Origin: Cryptomeria japonica
Taxonomy: Eukaryota > Streptophyta > Pinopsida > Cupressales > Cupressaceae
Direction of reading: 5' to 3'
DNA: 60,000 nt
Assembly: GCF_030272615.1 (NCBI RefSeq)
Contig: NC_081408.1
Span: forward strand, 616,340,476-616,400,475
A model generated the notes under the pieces. It had not been told where the DNA came from and searched no databases. It worked only from the letters and a program-made list of their open reading frames with translations. A program made the position numbers and the translations under genes. How positions within the stretch are numbered: the first letter of the stretch is position 1; each line of letters begins with the position of its first letter. Below are positions 12,150 through 24,051 of the stretch, piece by piece.

Positions 12150-13440
12150 CGCGCATTTTAGGTCACACTGGTGAAGATGTCAATCTAAAATATAGTAGAG
12201 ACAATTGTAAAACACAATCTAAAGACAATGATATCTCCTTTAAAGATAACTAGACCTCTTTATGCTACTCAAAAGTATCCACGCTCATGTCAAACTATAA
12301 GTAATAGTAATGTAGAGAATGAACAAGAGGGTCAGAGTGTTCCCTCACAACAATTGAAGAAGGATCATGTCCATCAAAGATAAGATGAATGCAATTAATG
12401 ATGTCTCCCAAATCTAAAATGTGGGACTCTATGAGCAAACCTCCAATGTATGTTATGTGATCATCCCATGTAGGCATGTCTAGAAGATAATATATGCAAT
12501 GTTGCATAGAATCACAAGAAGCCAAAATTACGTTAACACAAGAATCACTAAATGCAATAGTCGATGAAGGAGACAAAATATCAGCACACATCTCTAGAAT
12601 CTTAGAAGATGAAATAATTCTAAGATTCAAATGACCATATTGAATATCCTTGAAAGTGTCCACGATATATGTTATAGTGTGTGCATTAACCGAAGGAACA
12701 ATAGGAGAAAAATGTGAGAAGGTGTAGACTTGAGATTGGTGATCAAATTCCCCAACTACAACTATATCTATGTTATGTAAATCCTAGCAGATGACAAAAT
12801 ATGGTGTGAACTCAACACTCTTTCCTACTCTGTCATGTGTGATCCAATGAAGGCACACAACAAAAATCATTAAAAGTTCTATCATCTATGTCAATGGATT
12901 CCTTCGTACCAACATGCATATATGTGTTATTAATCATGAGGATATGTGATGATGAACAATACTCAAATGAAGAGAACATACTTAATGATGAATCCATATG
13001 ATGTGAGGCTCCAAAATCAAGTATCCACCTCTCTAAATCAATATCTAAAACTATAAAAAGTGCTTTCCCCTTATATCTCTCTATATTTTATGAAGAAGAA
13101 GAAGACATGAAGCCCCTGACATTGTTGAAAGCAAACTAATTTGATTCTTCTTAAGAAGATGTTTCAACTCATCAATCTATTTTGAATAACATTGATGCTC
13201 ATTTTACCTTATTTTCTTGCAATGTGCACACTTAGGCTTCTCCTTCTTATATGATTCCCCTTGAGAGGGAGAGAAAGAGGATTTAGAATATTTGTGTAGC
13301 TTATTCTTTTTCTTCTTATCATAGTTCCTTGATTCTTGTTCCACCTTAGGATCACTATCCACCAATTCTTACGACTTAGAAGACTTGGTTAGACCCATTT
13401 GAATTAAATTTGCTTCCTCTTACATTAGGATATTTGCAAA
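12150..13440 (-). pseudogene. Ty1/copia gag end, protease and pre-integrase remnant
   Basis: On the minus strand, about 13225-13180 encodes a copia zinc knuckle (CAHCKKIR-stop-NEHQC), in which the conserved His has become a stop. It is followed by a Lys-rich linker and, near 13020, by the protease signature WILDFGASHHM (normally DSGA, here DFGA). Further on, KSVEFTP and a GEFDHQSQVYTFSHF stretch match the usual copia segment after protease, and QYGHLNLR near 12630 resembles the pre-integrase GHLNYRSL motif. The frame at 12295-12663 is open for 122 codons. Integrase, RT and RNase H are absent: sequence of no clear identity (11669-12150) lies between this block and the polypurine tract. It is internally deleted and inactive. 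Confidence 0.7.
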
Positions 13441-15437
13441 GTCATCAAAATTAGATGATGCTCCCATAGAAAGTGAATGGGTATGAAAGCCACAAACAAA
13501 CATGAAATACTCCTTCAATAATATTACAATATTTTAGTTGTGTTTTTAGTTGATTGATTTTGAAGATGTGGTCAAAACCTTTTGGATCAAGATTTATTAA
13601 ATCATTGTTAATCTGATAAAAAGTGATAAATAGATACAGTGAAATGGTTATGCAAATATGATAGGACGACATGGCAGAAGGGATAGGTATGATGGTATAG
13701 ATCTTGCCCCTAGTGCAAGGTTCACATAGACAAATGATTTGCATGTGATTCTTGTGAATGGGTTTTCATAATGGTACTTACCCAAGGCATCATGAGAATG
13801 GTATTCACCATTAAAAAATTTCTCTTTATTTTTTTTGATATTTTTTAATTTTTGGATTACTTATAGTTTCTATTTCTTTAGGTGTCAACTCAATGTCTAT
13901 CTAATGTAGAAAACGTAGATTCTTTTTATCGTGATGTACTAATAGTATCCTACCTTATATAAGTTTTTTGCTAGGATTACCCCATTGATATATAATCTAT
14001 AGGCATCATGATGCTCTTTGATCACTGGGTTAGGTTTATCTAAATATGAGCATCTTGATAGGGTGTCAACATAGCACTCATGGTAAAGTTTAATTGCCAA
14101 GATATGGTGAGTTTAGGATTTAGGATTTTTAGATTTTGGATTAAGGTGTTTGGATTTAGATTTTGGATGTAGGTGGTTGGATTCAAGAGTTTTGGATTTA
14201 GATTTAGAAGTAATATTCAAATGCTTTTATTGGGATGCGGGGTTTGAATGCAGTATTAGAGTTAGAGATGTATATTTATATTTGTGATTATGATTATGAT
14301 TAAGAATCTCATTGAATCATGAAGCTTTGCATGCATGATCATTAATAATTGTGAATTTTTTGAACACCTATTGTATACAAAGCATGGATTTAAATTGATT
14401 ACCTTATTTAAATGATATTTTAATTTTATTGGATTTATTGCTTCACTTTGTTTCGAGATCCATATCACTTTTTGATTTCTCTTTTTATTAATGGAGCCAT
14501 GCCACCTTAAATATATTTATTTTATTTTCTTGCTTGAAATTAATTACGTACTTTTTTTTGTTTTCAATCCTTTGCTTCATTTAGATTCTTTGACTTTTAT
14601 GAGGTATGATATTATTTTTCCTAGTCAAGGGTTTTAGGATGGTGGGAGATAAGTTTATATATTATAGAGAGGTGCAGGTGAAACAACTAGTGGAAGCAAG
14701 GTTATTAAAAGGGTAACATTTTAAATGATCTCTATTTCAATGTTTGCATTAGATGAAGCTATTCCAAGAATCATCAATGTATTATTAACATTGCTAGATT
14801 TCTTGTTGGTAGGTTTATAGTCAATGTGTTGACATTCATGCTTTGCATACACTAGTAAGGGTTCTAGTATGCGTTTCTTATGAATACCTAATCATTTTCC
14901 TTTATAACTCATGAGTTTACATAATATTTGTTATCATGAGATGCTTGTTTATCTTGAAACATAATGAGCTAGCCCAATAGTATATCATCAGGAAACATTA
15001 GAACTTGTCACTTTCTCATTTGCAAGGAAGCCTACTTTGATAAATATAATTGGACTAAGGTTAATTTAATTTTTGATATTTATCCCCATTCACAATTGTG
15101 GTACCTTGATCAAACATATTCTTAGTGTGATCTATTTTGAATTTCTTATTCTCGTGCATTTATTGAGGTGAGTGTAGAGCTCTGGGGATCTCAAAGGTCA
15201 TCTACCATTGGTGCCCCTAGAGAGATGCTATCACTATTGTGAGCTCAAATTAGTGTTCTTCATCGCGATTGGGATCCTTCTCCCTCTTTTTCCAATTGTT
15301 CTAGTTTCGATATTGATTTTGTGTCTTCACGTTGGTTTCTTTGTGGTATTTATTTGGCTTTCCATGTGTTTAGGTGATCATTTTATAGGTGTTATTATTT
15401 TTTTATTTTGAAATAATATTCTTGACCATTGTGCTTC
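13441..15437. other. Unassigned DNA upstream of LINE-A
   Basis: No copia LTR matching the 11655 edge was found here, so the minus-strand copia relic lacks a visible 5' LTR. Around 14105-14230 the motif GGATTTAG/GGATTTTG recurs as a loose short-period repeat. The last 250 bp (15180-15437) may be leader sequence of LINE-B, separated from it by the LINE-A insertion, but that is a guess. Confidence 0.4.
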
Positions 15438-15454
15438 AACTAAGTCTATAATTA
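15438..15454. repeat. Left target-site duplication of LINE-A
   Basis: AACTAAGTCTATAATTA here is repeated exactly at 22246-22262, directly after the poly(A) tail. A 15-17 bp perfect duplication is typical of L1-type target-primed integration. The leading AA is ambiguous because the right copy follows an A run. Confidence 0.95.
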
Positions 15455-15488
15455 TTTCACTTAATGAAAGACTCTTCTCTTCAAAAAA

Positions 15489-16727
15489 ATGGAGAAGGGA
15501 GCCTGCGACAAGCCGAGCATTTTGCAGGAGGACGTCTTCAACAGGAAGAACAATAGAACAAAGGTTGGGAGACTAAGAAGGCCTGTCAAATGGCGTACTG
15601 TGGAGGTAGACTGGGATGAATTTGGTATCAAACAAACCTGGTCAGACGGAAGCGATGGAAGCATCGACCAGGAGATGAATAGCCGCACAAAAGTAGGAAG
15701 GGGCTCTACGGAGGACATTCAGGAAATCGATCTTTCGGACTGTATTGAGGATGAGAAGGAGATTTTTGACAGACATGCCATCATAGCAAAAATTTTAGGG
15801 CCTAAATTGCCAAGAAGAGATATTCAAACATGGGTTTTGGAAAATTGGGGGAGTAACGTGAGGGTGAAATTTCTTCCAAAGGGTTTCTTTGTGGCGGTTT
15901 TTTCTTGTGAAGAAGACAGAAACCACACCATTACACTCAAAAATTGGTTCGGAAAAGAACATCCCCTATACATTCAACCTTGGGTTTCGAATTTTGACCC
16001 TACTGAAAATGCAACATATGACAAACCAATGTGGATTTGTTTATACAATTTGTCGATTGAATATTGGAGTGAGGGTTGCCTAGAGATGATTGGAAGATCC
16101 CTTGGCACGCTGTTAGAAATTGATGGAGAAATTGTGGAAGGAGACTTGTATACTTATGCCCGACTAAAAGTTGCAGCCACAAGAACAATTCCTTCTGAAG
16201 TTTTGCTCCACATTGCAGACAGGAATTGGAAGCAACAGATTGAAATTGAAAAGGAAATTGAGGTTTGTCACCGGTGTGGAAGCAAACTACATACCATGGT
16301 CAATTGTAGGATGTTCGTTAGGAAGGCCTTTAAAGGCTCTGGGAAAAAGACAAAGCAAGTTTGGAGGGCGAAAGAAGAATCACAAGGGTAGGAAATTCCT
16401 CTTTTGGAAGGTCTTGGAAGTTGTAATGGCAAGGAGGAACAAAATTATTGTTCGAATACTCCTACCAAAAATACCCCAATAGGATATGAACAAATCTTGG
16501 GTAATGATACTGTGGTGTATCCAAATGAGGTACCGACGGTGGAGGAAGTTTTGCAGTTCTCAGAATCGAACACTGCTGATCAAGGGAATGATGATGATGA
16601 CCTGAGCATCGTAGAACCAAGGCACATTAGTCAATCTGCAAATATCATACTCGGAAGAGAAAAAGCCACAAAGGAAGGAAGAGTCACAAAACAGTTCGGG
16701 AGAAGAGGTCAAAAGAAAAGGGCATAG
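15489..16727 (+). pseudogene. LINE-A ORF1, RNA-binding protein with CCHC finger
   Basis: ORF1 proteins of plant L1 elements coat the element RNA and help target-primed reverse transcription. The frame starts at ATG 15489, runs 300 codons to a TAG at 16389-16391, and stays open in the same frame to 16727, for about 412 codons. Residues about 100-220 look like the DUF4283 domain usual in plant LINE ORF1 (GPKLPRRDIQTWVLENWG, then KGFFVAVFSCEEDR). A zinc knuckle CHRCGSKLHTMVNC lies at 16266-16307 with all ligands intact. The stretch after the TAG is acidic (DDDDLS) then basic. The TAG may be a mutated Gln codon or a genuine end; ORF2 follows 58 bp after 16727. Confidence 0.9.
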
Positions 16728-16785
16728 TTAGCATGATGAAATTCCTAAATTCTAACAAGGGAGGCAAGGCCTCCTTTGGGGGGAG

Positions 16786-19700
16786 ATGAAGATGACCTCG
16801 TGGAATGTCAGGGGTCTCTCAGCCCCTGACAAAAAACACCTGGTCAAGAGAACCATGACCAGGTTAGACTCAGATATTTTTATACTATAGGAGACCAAAT
16901 TGAACAAGGATAAGGCGTGTGAATTCATTAAATACTGCTATAAATGGGAAGGTTTATTTCAGGAGGCAAAGGGCTTGGCTGGGGGTTTGGGAATCTTTTG
17001 GAATGCTGCCAAAGTGGAAATACAACCCATGGCTTCTTGTGATCACTGGATGGCGTGTATTATTACCTGCAAGCAGTCCAATATATCATTTCCATTGTTT
17101 AACATATACGGCCCCTGCAAAATGGAGGAAAAGTTAAGAGTCTGGAATGAGGTTTTTAATCAGACAAGCTAAATGAATAGTGGTAAGGTCATTGCTGTGG
17201 GGGATTTCAACGCCATTTTAGACATTGATGAAAAGAAGGGTGGCCTCCAGAAGCCCACTAAAGTGATGGAAGATTTTTGGGATTTTATAGCGAATTGTAA
17301 ATTGGTGGATATCCATCCAAAAAATGGTAGATTCACTTGGACAAACAGGAGATTGAACTTTGCTAATATATCAGAAAGGTTGGATAGGTTCTTGGTTGGG
17401 GAGTGGTGGATCAATGGAGACTATTCCCTAGAAACTGAGATTGTGCCTCAAATTGGATCATACCATTTACCCTTAACTTTATCTATTGCACAAGATGTGC
17501 GTAATCAGAAGAAAAAATATTTTAAGTTCCAAAGCATGTGGTGGAGAGATGAAACATTCCTGGAAAACTTAAAAACTTGGTGGCTGGAAGGTAACATATA
17601 CTCTGGCTCCCCCAGTTTTAAGTTTATCAAGAGATTACAACATTTAAAAAATCGGATTAAGGAGTGGAATAAGAACACATTTAAAAACATTTTTGTGGAG
17701 AAAGGGAGAATCGAGGAAAAATTGGAAGAAATTGGCAAAATTGTAATGCAATTTGGCATGACAAATGAAGAGTATGAAATGGAGAAGGGCCTAAAAAAGC
17801 AGTACATGGAAATTTTAAACAGGGAAAAAATCTATTGGAAGGACAAGTCTAGGGAGTTATGGATTTCTGAAGGGGATCTCAATACAAAATTTTTCCATGC
17901 ATCATGGAAAGCACGAAGAATTAATAACAAAATTTGTTCAATCAAGGATAAGAATGGGACACTACAAACCTCGGACACATATATGGAAAGAATCGCCACT
18001 GAATACTTTGAAGGCATGTTGGGCAGCGTAGAGGAGGGAAACATGGGCACACAAACAGTCATAGAAGAAGTCATAGATCCTTTAATTTCCAGCTTTGACA
18101 GCGACATGCTCATGGATCCCTATTCTTTGGAGGAGATCAAAATGGCCACTTTCGCACTTCACCCACACAAAGCACCTAGATTGGACGGATGCTCGGCGGA
18201 GCTTTTTCAAAAAGGTTGGGAATTTATGGGAAAAGATATATGGGTGGTGGTGGAAGAATTTTGGAAAAAAACACAAGTTTGTTAAGGAAATGAACCATAC
18301 CATTATTTGCCTCATTCCCAAAAAGGTAGACTGCATTTCCATGTTTGATTATAGACCAATATCCTTGTGCAACACCATTTACAAGATAATCTCTAAGGCT
18401 ATGGCTGAAAGATTGAAGAAAGTACTCCCTAAGCTGATCTCTGAAAACCAGAATGGGTTTACCTCGAATAGAGAAATCGCGGACAACATAATATTAGTGT
18501 CGGAAGTCATTCACTCAATGCATAAAAGAAGAATAAGAGGTATGAGCGTTAAACTTGATGTAGCTAAAGCTTATGATAAAGTAATATGGAGCTTTTTGTG
18601 CCAAGTTCTTATCAAATTTGGGTTCCCTGATAAATGGATTGAATGCATAAAATTCTACATTAGTACTGTTAAATTCTCAATACTAATCAATGGGAATGTA
18701 AGTGGGTTCTTTGATGCCATGAATGGTCTACATCAAGGAGATCCATTGTCTCCTTCACTATTTGTGCTTATGGCTGAGGTATTGGGGAGATTAATTAAAA
18801 GGAGACACTACGATGGCATCTGGAAAGGAATTAAAGTCCATGATCAGTTTGAGGCAATCACACATTCACAGTTTGCAGATGACACAATCATTTTCGGTGA
18901 GGCCACTGTACTCGAAGCTTTGGGCATTAGGAACACATTGGAGGAATATACTCTAGCTTCAGGACAAGTTATGAACATAGGGAAATCACAGTTGTTCTTT
19001 TTTAATACCAATAAACAAATGCAGGGTAGAATAGCACAACTTCTAGACATAAACATAGCGAAGCTTCCAATAAAGTACTTGGGGGTGCAGATTAACAAAG
19101 GGAGCAGGCAAACACAAATTTGGGAAGATGTAATCAAATCTTGTCAAGCCAAAGTGGAAAATTGGAAAAATAGGTGGCTGACCCAAGCTAGCCAAATCAC
19201 CATGATCAAGTCAGTTCTATCCACAATACCCATATATAGCATGTCATGTTTCAAAATTTTATTTGCGGCGGGCAAAAGCCTGAATAACTTACTAAAGAAA
19301 TTTGTGTGGGTTGGAGCAAAAGACAACAAAAAAATTCCATTGATCAATTGGGGCACTTTTTGCCTTGTCAAGGAAGAGCGGGGTGCTGGTCTTAGAAAAA
19401 TGGAAGTGCAGAATTGTGCCCTTGGGGCGAAGCTTGCTTGGAAAATGTGCAAGGAACCTCTGAAGTTGTGGTGCAGATTACTCCAAAAGAAGTATCTGGA
19501 TTCAGACAACACCAATAGAATCCTCACAATGGCAAATTCGGAGAGGGGGTCGACAACTTGGAATTTTATATGGGATAATAGACACATAATCACAGATCAT
19601 ATCTCATGGAAAATAGGGAATAACACCACCGCGTTGTTTTGGAGAGACTCGTGGGATGGGTTTCCTGCATTAGCAGATGCTTTTGAAGACAAGGGATGGG

Positions 19701-20965
19701 TGGACATGGTGGAGAATTGTATAGGACAACATGTTTGTGATTACTTGGAAAGACAAGCTGATAAGAATGGAATAAGAATATGGAGGAAGGTAGACATTGG
19801 GAGTCTCCCATTATGTGAACAACTATGGAATGCAATTAAAGATAGGAAAATTTTGGAAACTATGGAAGAAGATATCATAATGTGGTGTGTAGCAAAATCA
19901 GGAAGGTTCAGCATCAAACTTGGGTATGAAATTCAGAGACAAAGAGGATCCATCAATAGTTGGCCACATCAAGTATGCTGGAATCGTAAAGTGCTCCCAA
20001 AAGTCGGGGCTTTCTTGTGGATTGCACTGCATAACAAAATTCTAACTAGGGACATACTCAAAAACATAGGCATCTCAAGCCCTAGTCGTTGTGTGATGTG
20101 TTGTGTAGAGGAAGAGACAGCAAATCATCTTCTTTTTTGGTGTCCGGTAGCAAAATTTTGTTGGAATTGGTTCCTTGAAAGTATCAATTGGGTGGCGGTC
20201 AAAAATGAAAGATTATTTGAATTCATTCTTTCATGGCCAGACAATCAGAAGACAAAATGGGGAGATACATGGTTAATAGGACCTTCCTTAATTACATGGC
20301 ACATTTGGAAAGAAAGGAACGGGAGGATTTTTAAGGAGACATCATTATCATAGGGCTTGTTGGTGGAGAAGATCAAAACAACAATAGAAGAAGTAATGAA
20401 TGGGAAGAAAACAATAGGAAGGGCCAAGATATATGCTAATTGGGATACACAGATGGAGAAAAAATGGTTCCTCAAAGAGCCACAAATAAAGGCGACCCCT
20501 GCAGTGTACCATGATAGAAGTACCATCAGATGGACAACTCCTCCGAGGAGCTGGGCAAAATTAAATTTTGACGGTGCCGGTAAGGGGAATCTGAGGGTTT
20601 CGGGTATAGGAGCCATAATCCGGGATGAATAGGGTAAAATCCTTCAAGGGTTTTTTGGTGGCGTTGGAGTTGCCACAAACAATGAAGCTGAGATACGTGC
20701 ATTAGAGGTAGGATTGCGTCTCTGTGTCAGGCAGGGAATTTCTAGAGTCATGATTGAGGGTGACTCACAAATTATTATAAACGGGATCAGTTGACCAAGT
20801 TTTCATAATTGGAAGCTGAATAAATGGGTTCCTTTGATAAAAGAACATCTAAGGAAAATTGGGAGCTATGAGATTGGGCATGTCTACAAAGAAGGCAATC
20901 AGGTGGCTGACTACCTTGCGAACCTCGGGGTGGGAGACTATGATGTTCCGGCTTACTTTTGCTAG
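16786..20965 (+). pseudogene. LINE-A ORF2: endonuclease, reverse transcriptase, RNase H
   Basis: ORF2 nicks the target and copies the RNA. About 1,390 codons. The AP-type endonuclease begins SWNVRGLS and shows ETKL, NIYGP and GDFNA, but the catalytic SDH near 17458-17466 reads SYH. RT motifs follow: DYRPISLCN, KLDVAKAYDKV, GLHQGDPLSP, and FADD at 18872-18883. The cysteine-rich zf-RVT segment lies at about 19970-20190 and RNase H at about 20550-20950 (FDGA, NNEAE, EGDSQ, ADYLAN). Lesions: TAG 16888, TAA 17170, a one-base A-run frameshift near 18265-18271, TAG 20351, TAG 20630, and a TGA near 20792. RT and most of RNase H are otherwise intact. Confidence 0.95.
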
Positions 20966-21516
20966 ACTTCAGCATCAGAGGATATCAAAGGAAAATGCTT
21001 GAAGGACTACAAAAGATATCTGTGATAGGGGATCAGATAGCATGTACTTGACTTTTGGGTCCCTATCGGCTGTTAGGGTATCGTGGGGGCAATTTGATAA
21101 ACAATGGCAAAGTACGAATTGGAGGCTGCAAACAAGAATTGACTCTTTGGCAATAGGAACATATGACACTCGAGTTGTTCATCATGATACCTAGAAATTG
21201 CTACTCTTTGAAAATGATATGTTTGTAGAATGAAAGATTCTAACAGGGTATGGATAGAAAACACTTGAGTGATATCACAGATCATAACTTTATATGGAGA
21301 ATTCGATGGGCAGAGGCAAAAAAGGGAAGTGTGTGGGCTGTTTCAGGAGAGTTGCAGAGAAAATTTGTGGCAATGGCTTACTTTGGAAGGGTCAGTTGTG
21401 TAAACTGTGAGAACACATTAAATGTGTAGTTGAGAAACTTGTTTGAGTATGTATATGACTCTGTGAGGGGGCTCGTGGGCATCACTTTAAACTATGACAG
21501 ACACTAGTGTGATGCT

Positions 21517-22041
21517 ATGCTATTGGAAGTCGTTCTCCTGCCACTGGTGGATATCATTGAAATGAAGGAACATGTGGCTGAATTGTTAGCAGGATTCATA
21601 AAACCATTCATCGCTGACACGGTTGCTGAGGCCATTTTGAGTATAGAGGAAGAAGTCAAAGTGAGCATTCTGAAGATATACTTCCAATTTGACAACTACT
21701 TACCCTCGGACTCGGAGGATGATGGAGAGGGCGATGAAGATGGCAATGAGGATGGGGAAGGCTGCGAGGAATATGCAGATGAGGAGGATTTTGTGGATAG
21801 TGACACCATTCGGGAGATGGCCCGCAGAGAAGTATGGAAGGAGGAACGGGCAAGATTGAAGACTTTTGGGGATGAGGCGTGGGAGATTTTTAGGTGCGCG
21901 GTTTTTAATGGAAACTTGGAACCCTTTCAAAGGGTAATCGAGTCGAACAATTGGTGGCTCCTGGAGAACTTCACCTGCAACGCAATTGGTATTGGTGAAT
22001 TTGCTGCAGTAATCTATCAAGCCATCGAGGGGCAGGTGTAA
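21517..22041 (+). CDS. Unrecognised 174-aa acidic ORF in the LINE-A 3' region
   Basis: This ORF lies between the ORF2 stop (20965) and the poly(A) tail, inside the target duplications, so it moved with the LINE. Residues about 1-60 are hydrophobic-rich and helical in appearance (VVLLPLVDIIEMKEHVAELL). Residues about 64-95 are strongly acidic (DSEDDGEGDEDGNEDG). The rest is mixed with several Trp and Phe (WEIFRCAVFNGNLEPFQ). I do not recognise the family. It could be a third LINE ORF, a 3'-transduced or captured host exon, or a chance ORF. The flanking 20966-21516 also reads as peptide-like in one frame (SLSAVRVSWGQFDKQWQS), broken by stops, so the ORF may be the surviving end of something longer. 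Confidence 0.45.
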   Translation: MLLEVVLLPLVDIIEMKEHVAELLAGFIKPFIADTVAEAILSIEEEVKVSILKIYFQFDNYLPSDSEDDGEGDEDGNEDGEGCEEYADEEDFVDSDTIREMARREVWKEERARLKTFGDEAWEIFRCAVFNGNLEPFQRVIESNNWWLLENFTCNAIGIGEFAAVIYQAIEGQV

Positions 22042-22236
22042 TCTATGGATAGTGTCGATATAGGTGTGTGGTATATATGAGTAAAAGTGGGCTGATAACT
22101 TTTTGGGTTCTTTTATGTAATGTTGGATATATGTGCACAGAGGGATTGATATGTTTATGTGTCTACAACCGTATGTAATTTCCATGATTTCAAGCAATAT
22201 AGGGAGCTATCCCCATAAATGATAGCACTTATCTTT

Positions 22237-22247
22237 AAAAAAAAAAA
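22237..22247 (+). other. Poly(A) tail of LINE-A
   Basis: A run of 11 A residues follows CACTTATCTTT and abuts the right target duplication; its last two bases overlap the duplication. This marks the 3' end of the reverse-transcribed RNA and fixes plus orientation. Confidence 0.95.
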
Positions 22248-22262
22248 CTAAGTCTATAATTA
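22246..22262. repeat. Right target-site duplication of LINE-A
   Basis: An exact second copy of AACTAAGTCTATAATTA from 15438-15454. After it the flanking DNA continues into the LINE-B leader. Confidence 0.95.
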
Positions 22263-22339
22263 ATTCTATGATAAACCTCGACTATAGTGTTGATAGGAGA
22301 ATTTAATAACTAAGTACTTTTTGGTAAGCCAATTGGCTC

Positions 22340-23400
22340 ATGGGAGATGAAGAATCAAAGGAAAATGGTGTGGCAATTAATGAAGCAAGTATTATGCCCC
22401 CATAAAATAATAATGTTTAGGATTGTTCTTCTAGAAAGGTTTCTCAAAATTGGACATTCAGAGAAGTTTTGACAACTGACACTAATAAAGACCTTTTCCC
22501 TCCCTCAACAACCTTACATGGAGGAGTACACATGGTTGTGGATTCCCTACTAGGAGGCATCATATTTTTGGAGCTTGGCTTAGTAGGAGATAAAGATGGT
22601 AGAGTTTTCAAAGGAGGAATCAACGAAGGAAGATAAAATGGTAAGGGCTTTTCCTCACCTTAAATACTCTCTATTTCTCCTAATCAGGATATTTTTAAGA
22701 TTTGAAAGCAAAAGAAACTAGAATAAACAATGTGGTTGTGTTTTTTATTTGTTTAGATTCATCCTCTTTACCTTCCAATACATTCTTTGAGGACTGGATA
22801 ACCTTTGTCTAAGGTAAGAAAATGGAAATCCATGTCAGTTTTTGTAGAATGATTCAAAAGGGCTTTTTTGTTGTGTTCTTTAGGAACCACGAGATGTACA
22901 AGAAAGAGTGGTTAAAAAGGAATTCTGGAATATTAGACTGACCATGTTTAGAGCTATGCCTTGGACTTCAAAATAAAATCTTGAGGAGGTTGTAGCTAGG
23001 TTTGACCCTAGCTGTTTAGAAGCCAAAAATGGGCCTACCTATTTATGGAAATTTATTCCTCAAATTTTGAAATTGATTGGTAATGTTTTGTAGATTGAGG
23101 ATTCAAGGGTTACCCTCACTCACCTTAATGTTAGTTTTTTTATTTCTTTAGTTTTGGACACAAAAATTTTGGACCCGGTTTCTATTTGAGATGATAATAA
23201 GACTATTACTTATCAAATTGAAGTGTTGGGGTCATTAAATGCATGCTTGTACTGCAAAAGAAATGGGCATCTTAGAAAATATTTCCCTAGTGTGAAACTC
23301 ACACCCATTGGGGCTTTCAAACTAAACAAAGGTAAGCATGAGACTGATAAATCTCAAAAAAAAAAAAAAACTCAAGAAAAAGATTGAATAAATGTTAGTG
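22340..23400 (+). pseudogene. LINE-B ORF1 remnant
   Basis: The frame opens with ATG GGA GAT GAA at 22340 but stops after 22 codons, and conserved pieces are spread over all three frames. A DUF4283-like phrase (KGFFVVFFRNHEMYK) occurs near 22858-22905. A zinc knuckle, CLYCKRNGHLRKYF, lies near 23248-23290, with the fourth ligand changed from Cys to Phe. The order of pieces matches LINE-A ORF1. It is clearly non-functional. Confidence 0.7.
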
Positions 23401-24051
23401 GCCATGAAAATGGTAACTATTGCCCTAATAATTAGAAAATTAATGATATAGTGATGACAAAAAAAGAGACAATATTCAAGAGGAAGAATTGATTTTTGGA
23501 TCTCAAAATTGAAACAAGCTCCAATTGTCTTTAGAGAATCCTCTCTTTGAAGGCGAATTAAAGGTAATTCAAGCTCTAGGTTTACATGCTCCCTTGTGCA
23601 AGTCTCCTACCAAACTGAAAAAATAATACCCCTCATGGCCCCAAGAATTCTCAATAGCTTTCTCTAGATTCCATTTAACCCAAAGTAGACAAAATAGACA
23701 AATCATGATGCCCCATTTTCATGAGAGTTTATAAGATTTCCCAGTCATGAACTCTATTCTCAAACCTAGAGATGAAGCATATGGAAAGGAATTTGTGATG
23801 GCAAGTATGAGCTCAATGCCATCTAATTCAAGAATATTGAATCCCTCTATGATGTAGAAGAATCCCTCTATGATGTAGAATACTACCTCTAATAAAGAGG
23901 ATAATTAGAAAATCAAATATAAAGAAAAGCCTACTACCTCTGGCTTTGGGTCTAAAAGGAAAGTTAATAAAATGGGGAAAGAAAATAAGATCCCAAAGTG
24001 TTTTAATGGACTTTATAAGAACCTAAAGAATACTCCTTCCCCTAACCGCTA

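Larger units (their letters stand above)
15455..22245 (+). mobile_element. LINE-A: full L1-type retrotransposon
   Basis: The copy is defined by a perfect 17-bp target duplication and a terminal poly(A) run. It contains ORF1 (RNA-binding, CCHC), ORF2 (endonuclease, RT, zinc-binding segment, RNase H) and a 1.28-kb 3' region. The leader before the ORF1 ATG is only 34 bp, so either the leader is naturally short or the copy lost its promoter on integration. Damage is light: a handful of stops and one clear frameshift. With the perfect duplication this suggests a relatively recent insertion. It lies just upstream of, and in the same orientation as, the older LINE-B. Confidence 0.95.

Noticed and set aside
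18844-19835. Minus-strand ORFs of up to 149 codons
   Set aside because: Shadows antisense to the strongly supported LINE-A ORF2.
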